A stretch of 64,000 nt of DNA from Tausonia pullulans (taxonomy: Eukaryota > Basidiomycota > Tremellomycetes > Cystofilobasidiales > Mrakiaceae): NCBI GenBank assembly GCA_951802195.1, contig OX637636.1, positions 260,501-324,500 of the forward strand, read 5' to 3'. The notes below the pieces were generated by a model that saw only the letters and a list, made by a program, of their open reading frames with translations, searched no databases and was not told the DNA's origin. Positions 58,109 to 64,000 of the stretch are shown here, one piece after another. The translations under genes and the position numbers were made by a program. The first letter of the stretch is position 1, and each line of letters starts with the position of its first letter.

Positions 58109-58764
58109 ATGACATCCGCCTCGACATCTTCATCCTCGGCAGCCAAGACGTCGGCGGGCGAGACCATCGATGGTCAGTTGCGTCCACATTGCTGCTCGGT
58201 TTGGAAGACCGACGCGTGCCAGACGGCAGCAACGACGCGTCAGTCCGTGACGCGTATTGACCGAGGACCTCTTCGTCACCGGCAGCGCTCCACCAGATCT
58301 CGCTTCTCCTCAACTGTGGCCTCGACAAGCAGACTCTCATGACATGCGTATCCATGATCGAGGCGGGTGTCAACCCTGAGGCTTTGGCGGTGAGTCTTCG
58401 GTAGCGGCTTGGTGCACACGCTGCGAACAGGCGCCCTGGCGTTTCCGCCCTCTTCCGCCAAGGCCCACAACTGGCATGAAGTATTATACAGCTGCTGTGT
58501 GATGTTGCATCAGGATAATCTTGGCCAGTGGGTCGGGGGCATCAGAGCCGCAGCCGGCTCGGCGCGACCATCGCCAGCTTCATTTTCGCGACGGTCACGT
58601 TTTCGAGAGGCAGAATTCGTTTTTCGTTGGAGCCCAGCTTCAAGCTCGTTCATACCTATCAGCAGCGCTGACCACCACTTCTTCTCCCTCGTCCACCGCA
58701 GGCTGTCGTCCGGGAGCTACGGCTGGAAGCAGACAAGACGGAGGCTCGGCCGCAGGGCTCATGA
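58109..58764 (+). CDS. MZT1: MOZART1 / Mzt1, gamma-tubulin complex recruiting protein
   Basis: Small subunit that links gamma-tubulin complexes to their tethers at microtubule-organising centres. Hand-splicing gives three exons: 58109-58172, 58286-58389 and 58702-58764, all in phase, 76 residues in total, the usual family size. The product starts [20 protein letters not shown], then [40 protein letters not shown] and [16 protein letters not shown]. The GLD..TL...[16 protein letters not shown] core is nearly invariant from plants to human. No single open frame covers the protein, so ORF-only annotation misses it. Intron 2 is 312 nt. S. cerevisiae lacks this gene. Confidence 0.95.
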
Positions 58765-58995
58765 GCGGAGAAGACTCGCGTTCAGCGGCCTCACCTACAG
58801 CCCAACGGGAGATGAAGGGAAGGGTAGAAGGCCTCGAGAGCACGAGACCACCAAAGGCAGGCAGCAGACAGGCCAGGGCTGCAGGCGTAACACAGGACGT
58901 TTTTACGACAATCTTTCCATGTCCCTCTTATTTTTGTTCTCCACATCGTGCTGTCGTTCAAGATCCATTACTTGTATATACGAGTTCGTTGAGTT

Positions 58996-60157
58996 TCATT
59001 GCCGTCTTGAGGCGGCCCTCTCAGCGTCTTGCTTGTCGAACCACTCCTGGTTGCGCGTTTTGGCGAAGCCGAACGCCCCGGCGAGACGGTTTCGAAGGGT
59101 GCGCTCGTCGGCGGCCCCTTTGAACTGTAGAGAGAGGGAAGAGAATGCAGAACAGGAGATGAGTCGGGAAGGAAATGCGGCCGGACAACAAAGGGAGGGT
59201 GAGGATGAACCATGATGTCGCGGCACTCCTTGTAGGCATCGACTAGGGAGAATAGGAGGATACAGCCGTGAGTATAATATTTTTCATCAGAAGGAAGAGG
59301 CAGAGAGGGGACAGTCGACTCACAGTACGCCTGGCACTGGAGCAGATCGGAAATCGGAGTTGGCAGGGCGTGAGTAAGTCAGGCACATCTCCCACGCACA
59401 GCGGGGAAAGACAGGGGATGCTCCGCCTACGAACTTTGGACTTGTCGTAGTTGTTTATGTCGAGACACATCCGTGACTGTTCTGCCTCAAAATCGCATCG
59501 ACTAGGGGTTGATGGGGAAGAAGAGTGACAGGGCAATCAATGCCTGTGAGGAACGACAGCGACAGTCGACAACGAGGCAAGAATACAGCGCTGGCTGGGA
59601 GATGTAACAGTATATTGTAGCTGGATAAGCTTTCTTCTTAGGTGTATGCTTGAGGGACCCGGAGGGGGTGTCGTGTGGCGGGAAGAGACAGGTCCACGGC
59701 CGCGGAGCGAATCTGGCATGGCTGTCCATCCAGCCGTCCATGGATGTATCTCCTCCCACGAGCGTTTGACATGTCTATGGCCCTGTGCAAACAGTGAAGG
59801 GCCAAGACTTCGAGCGTAATTTCTCCTCCCGTGTCTGTAACGATTGACTAGCGAACGCGTCCCACATCGGGCGAGGGCGTACGCCTGTCTCCTCCGATCC
59901 AGCGAGACTGAACTGACCTGTCCTGCTTTGTAATGACTCCCTCCTACACATGAAAGAGCCCGGAATCAGCTGTGTTGACCACTCAAAGGGAACACCAGGC
60001 CAAGGCGCCCGACCTGCTTGGCCTTGAACGAGCTCGTCTTGCGGTTCTTGGGCGGCTCGGGGACGTGCCTCGCCTGCGAGGGCTCGGCCGTCTCCCTGGG
60101 GATGTTGTCGAGGGATGACGCAGAGGTGCTGGCCTGAACGGGCGAAGGGCTCGACAT
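58996..60157 (-). CDS. COX23: Twin CX9C protein Cox23 / CHCHD7
   Basis: Mitochondrial intermembrane-space protein of the Mia40 import class; Cox23 helps copper supply to cytochrome oxidase. Six exons, in phase: 60014-60157, 59918-59943 (26 nt), 59435-59501, 59324-59336 (a 13-nt microexon), 59211-59242 and 58996-59124, giving 136 residues. The product starts MSSPSPVQASTSASSLDNIP; the CHCH core is CDFEAEQSRMC (CX9C), LDINNYDKSK as the ten-residue spacer, then CQAYFDAYKEC (CX9C). C-terminal part: KGAADERTLRNRLAGAFGFA. The NNYD spacer is the Cox23/CHCHD7 signature. Intron 2 is long (416 nt, 59502-59917). Divergent from BRH2. Confidence 0.9.
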
Positions 60158-60335
60158 GCTGAAGGAAGGGTTGATGGTCGCTGAGCGTCCAGTCAAAGGG
60201 AAGTTGAAGGCAAACGGCGGGCTGGGACGCGATGCTCTCACGCTCTCTCAACCTCCACCTCGCCCCTCGTCTCGGCCGATATAGCACACGCCCGGCCCTT
60301 CCCCTTGCTCTCTTCCCGCTCGCCGCCGGATAGAA
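60158..60335. promoter_or_regulatory. 178-bp divergent promoter, COX23 / BRH2
   Basis: Only 178 bp separate the start codons of a mitochondrial assembly factor and a recombination mediator. It includes a GACGCGA element near 60227, close to but not matching the MCB hexamer. Confidence 0.55.
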
Positions 60336-63300
60336 ATGGGGACCAGCAGCCCTCTCAGCTCACCGCCTACCTCCGATGGATCGCCCGCCGTCCCCTCGGA
60401 CAAGAGTCGTCCCATCGTGCGGTCGTCTCGTGGCCCGCCGGTGGTCCTCGTGCCGCCGCCGAGTCTGCCGACGGGGGAGGAGAAATCGCCGCCTGGCGCC
60501 AAGGCAGCCGAGGAAAGCCAGGGCGGTCTCCAGCCCGAGTCTGAAGCGGCCTCAGCGGCATTCGAGGGCAAGGCGGTGGACGCGTCGGCTGGTGCAGGTA
60601 AGCAGCCCTCGATCGGACGCGTCGTCGGTAGAACAGCCAGCCACGAACTCTCGCCCCATCTACCTGCTGTCTCGTTCAGGGACCTTGGAATAGGAGCGCT
60701 GACGTAAAACCTTCGTCCTGTATGTGTAAAAGTTAATTCTATATGCTCGGGCGAGCAAGCAGCTATCCCCTTCGGCGACGGGAATCCCAATATAGCCGAC
60801 GTTTCTCCTGCAGGCAACGTTCCGGACCCAGCTCCACTCGAGTTGGACGGACAGACCGACGTCGTCATGGATGAGTCTCATACATCAGCTGCTGGTGCTG
60901 GCCCATTACGTGAATCGCGTGTCCGTGTCTTTTGTGCTTCCTCGCTTCTTTACTGACGCATATGCGTCATTCATCGCGTCTCGTCGCCACACCAGCTCCA
61001 ACACTACCCACCGACTCGTCAGTTCCAAACTTGGAAGCGGCCCTCCTGCCTCCAAACGAACTAGAACCCGCTGCCTCTTCATTCACCGAGATCGACCCGT
61101 ACGCACATCTCGAGTCACCCCCGTCCATAGCGACCGGGACGGCGGCGGACAAGTCCGATGACCTGCAGATCGACCGTGTGAACGAGGTCGCGATGGAGGA
61201 TTCTGAACTTGTTGGACGTGCGTCGGCATCTTGCGAAGAGACTGGAAATTTCCCTTTCTGACGGATGACTCCTTACCGTTAATGGCAGAGCTGGAGCCCT
61301 CTCGTACGCCCATCGAGGCTGCCACTCCGAAGAGTGAACCTGGTGGCGAGTACAACGACCTCCTCGCCGGACTCGACGACGCCGACTTCGACTTCCAGCT
61401 CTCGTCGCCTATGAAGCCTGAAGCCTCGTCACTGTCTTTTCCCGAATCCGGTCCCGACGACGATGACGACGATCGTATCATCCCGTCGAGCCAGGAGGAC
61501 GAGCGGCCGTTAACGATGCTCAGCTTTGCGACAGCGAACCGATCTGCCGCCTCGCAGGACCTCGATGAACAGACCCCGCTCGCCAAGCGGAGGAAGCTCG
61601 CCACCGATGGGAGGGAGATTGAGAGGCCACCGCCGCCGACCTTCAACCTTGGAATGACGACCAGTGTGGCGGGTGCATCGACAGCTCAGGGCGACGGTCG
61701 CAGGTTCACGAGGGTCGACTCGAAGAAGCTTATGCCGCCACCAAATTCAAAACCCTCGCGCTCTGTCTCTCCAGGTCAGTAGGGTTTCAGTCATTCCTCA
61801 TTGTCAGTTGATGCTACACTGTTACTCAGTCTTCGTCGTCCGTTTCAGATTCCTTCGACGCGCCATCGTCGTCGTCCTCCTCCTCTATCCTGCCATCCTC
61901 CTCCCTGGACCTTGCCAATCAGCCCTTTAAGGGCGTATTCTCCACCGGTATGGGAAAAACTTTCAAGGCCCCCTCGAAGACAGCCCTGCTCGCTGCTGCC
62001 AAGCTCATGGAAGTCGATCCGTCGGACATGGATTTCGACGACCTTTTCTCGGACGGCAATGACTTCAGCGGCTTTGGGAGGGTCGAGACGCCTCAGCCGA
62101 AGGCTTCTTCCCAAATCCTTCGTCCTCGGTCTGTACCAGCACCGGCCCAAAAGGTGACCGTTGCGAGCCAGGCGCCCTCATCGAAGGAGGCAGCAGCGGC
62201 GGCTGGGTCACCTTTGACACCCCAATTATCCTGCACCAACTCAATCAGCGACGCTCCCTTGCCACCTATTCCAGTTTCACAACATCCGTCGCAAACAAAA
62301 ACAACCCCCGCCGCCGTCGCCTCTACACCTCATCCTCCATTGGCGCCCGTCCTGCTCTCGTCTTCGACTCCCCGTCGTCCTGTCTCTCAGTTCTCCGATA
62401 CCGCCATCCGACCACCCCCCTTTCGCGCTCTTTCCTTCTCCAGCGCCTCTCGCCCCTCGCAGCCATCGCCTTCCGGCTCAGGCTCCTCCTCCATCGTCAA
62501 CGGAACGCCCTCTCGAACCAAGAGCACCGCCCCCCGCACCGGCCTCGCCTCAACGCCCCTTCGAACGCCCCTTCTCTCTCGATCCAACACGCCCTCGGGC
62601 TCATCCTCGTCTACCGCCCCGTCCGCCGCCACCGCCGCACCAACAGCGACGCCTCTCCGACGCATCGGCGTCGGCAACCTCGGCATGACCCCGCGCGGCA
62701 GAGGAGGAGGAGGACCCGGCAGCGGGAGGAAGAAGTTTTCGACACCTTTTAAAGGGGGAGTCAAGCCACCTGTGGACGATGACGGCCGTGTTGTCTCGGC
62801 TACAACGGCGACACCGGGGTCGTCGACCCGTCTGGCGGCGGGAGTGACAGGGCCGCAGCAGCACCTCCCACCGAGGTCGGCGATGATGTCAAGTGTCAAG
62901 GGCAAAGAGCGGGAGACGCCGCGATACGATAAAGTGTTTGACCTGACGCGTGAGTCGCGTTCATCTTCTTCGTTGGGCGATAGTCGACAGCTGACTCCTT
63001 GCCCGCGATGCAGCGCCCGGGAAGCGCGTCTCGATGAGGGACTCGTTCGTCCGGCCTGAGTTCTACTCCATCAGCGAGCTTCGCGACATGCTCATGTTAG
63101 TCCCCTGTCTTCCTCTCTCTCGTCGTATTGTTGCCCTCTGACAAAGCTTCCTCTCCCTATTTGATCTTCAGCCCGGAAGAGATCTGGCAGATCAACCCTC
63201 AGAATGCTCACCTTTTCAGCTTTGTCCATCCAACCGACCCCTCCATTTCTCTGGGTCCCGAACTTGCCCTCGCGACCCTCGTCGACGCCGGCTGCCAGGG

Positions 63301-64000
63301 ACTCACTCGGATATGGGTCGACAACCACTGGGCACTCATCCTCTGGAAGCTGGCGAGCCTTGTGAGGAGCAAGCCAGCATGGTACATGGAGAACACTTGG
63401 AACTGGGAGGCGACGATCCGTCAGCTGAAGTATCGGTGCGCTGGGTCATTCCTGGGGTCACTCGTTTGGAGGAGCTGACCAAGCGCTGGACGACAGGTAT
63501 GAGCGCGAGCACAATCTCGGCCATCGCAGCGCCGTCAAGCGCATCCAAGAGGGCGACACTGCTCCGGGGTCTTCGATGATCCTTTGCGTCACAGCCATCA
63601 CTATGATCCCCGTCGAAACTCCTTTTGCAGCCAATAGCGCGGGAGGAGCAGGCGGAGGAGGTGAAGACGTCCCCACGCTCGAGCTCACCGATGGATGGTA
63701 CCGCATTCGGTCGGCCATCGATACTGTGCTCTCGCGGGCGGTTGCAAGGGGCAAGCTCCGTGTAGGCTGCAAAATCGCGATCTTTGGAGCAAGAGTACGG
63801 CCTTTAGTCTTTCTTCTTGTTTTGGAACCCTTCTGCTCACCAGTTTGTTCTTCATTTCCTACCTTCAGCTTGAAGGCGAGCCCGGATCGCCCGTCCTCCG
63901 TGCGTATGAGAAAACAACCCTCGTTCTCTCGGGGAACGGCACATCCCTCGCCCGGTGGGATGCCAAACTCGGGCTCCAGGCTTTACCTTTCGTCGCTGGT
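60336..64000 (+). CDS. BRH2: BRCA2 homologue (Brh2), 5' part, runs off the window
   Basis: Recombination mediator that loads Rad51 on single-stranded DNA. Nine exons are visible (60336-60597, 60814-60909, 60996-61217, 61289-61774, 61849-62949, 63014-63095, 63172-63435, 63497-63794, 63869 onward), all in phase, about 980 residues. One BRC repeat is seen near residue 386: GVFSTGMGKTFKAPSKTALL, with the FxTx..GK.....ALL pattern, followed by acidic DFDDLFSDG. A long Ser/Pro/Thr-rich region leads to the BRCA2 helical domain from about residue 750: IWVDNHWALILWKLASLVR, WEATIRQLKYRYEREHN and GHRSAVKRIQEGD. OB fold 1 follows: SMILCVTAITMI, ELTDGWYRIRSAIDTVLSRA, VGCKIAIFGARLEGEPGSPV and SLARWDAKLGLQ. 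OB2, any Dss1-contacting remainder and the C-terminus lie outside. Ustilago Brh2 likewise has one BRC. Confidence 0.95.

Overview
This is nuclear DNA of a basidiomycete fungus, most likely a GC-rich yeast of the red-yeast kind (Microbotryomycetes such as Rhodotorula or Sporobolomyces relatives; the genus is an inference). The reasons are dense genes split by many short GT-AG introns (mostly 50-110 nt, with CTGAC/CTGAT-like branch points near the acceptor), high GC in coding sequence, Ty1/copia retrotransposons, and genes that Saccharomyces lacks but basidiomycetes keep: a BRCA2/Brh2 homologue, PEX16, MZT1, WDR70 and a CRIB-bearing WASP.

Layout. Bases 1-8300 are a nest of Ty1/copia fossils: a forward pol 3' half with its LTR (1-1999), joined directly to a reversed gag-to-integrase piece with its own LTR (2000-3974), which abuts the leader of a second, broken copia family (3975 to about 8300). 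From 8442 on the DNA is host: RGD2-like RhoGAP (-), WDR70 (-), REV3 (+), an unknown protein (+), WASP/LAS17 (-), GIS2/CNBP (+), PEX16 (-), a possible small gene (-), a probable mitochondrial unknown (-), DNA ligase I (-), carboxypeptidase Y type protease (+), RBM18 (+), a mitochondrial carrier (+), a DHHC palmitoyltransferase (-), HYM1/MO25 (+), a SUR1-like GT32 glycosyltransferase (+), a NIPA-type transporter (+), an HDDC2-type HD hydrolase (-), MZT1 (+), COX23 (-) and the 5' part of BRH2/BRCA2 (+), which runs off the right edge.

The genes are housekeeping and do not form a pathway cluster, but four of them act in genome maintenance (REV3, WDR70, DNA ligase I, BRH2) and three in polarity and actin control (RGD2, LAS17, HYM1). 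Several neighbours share very short divergent promoters: HDDC2/MZT1 (106 bp between start codons) and COX23/BRH2 (178 bp). Gene structures were worked out by hand-splicing. Internal microexons of 11-17 nt and tiny terminal exons recur in unrelated genes and would be missed by simple ORF reading. Boundaries given for the long multi-exon genes are the outer start and stop; internal exons are quoted only where I checked the phase.
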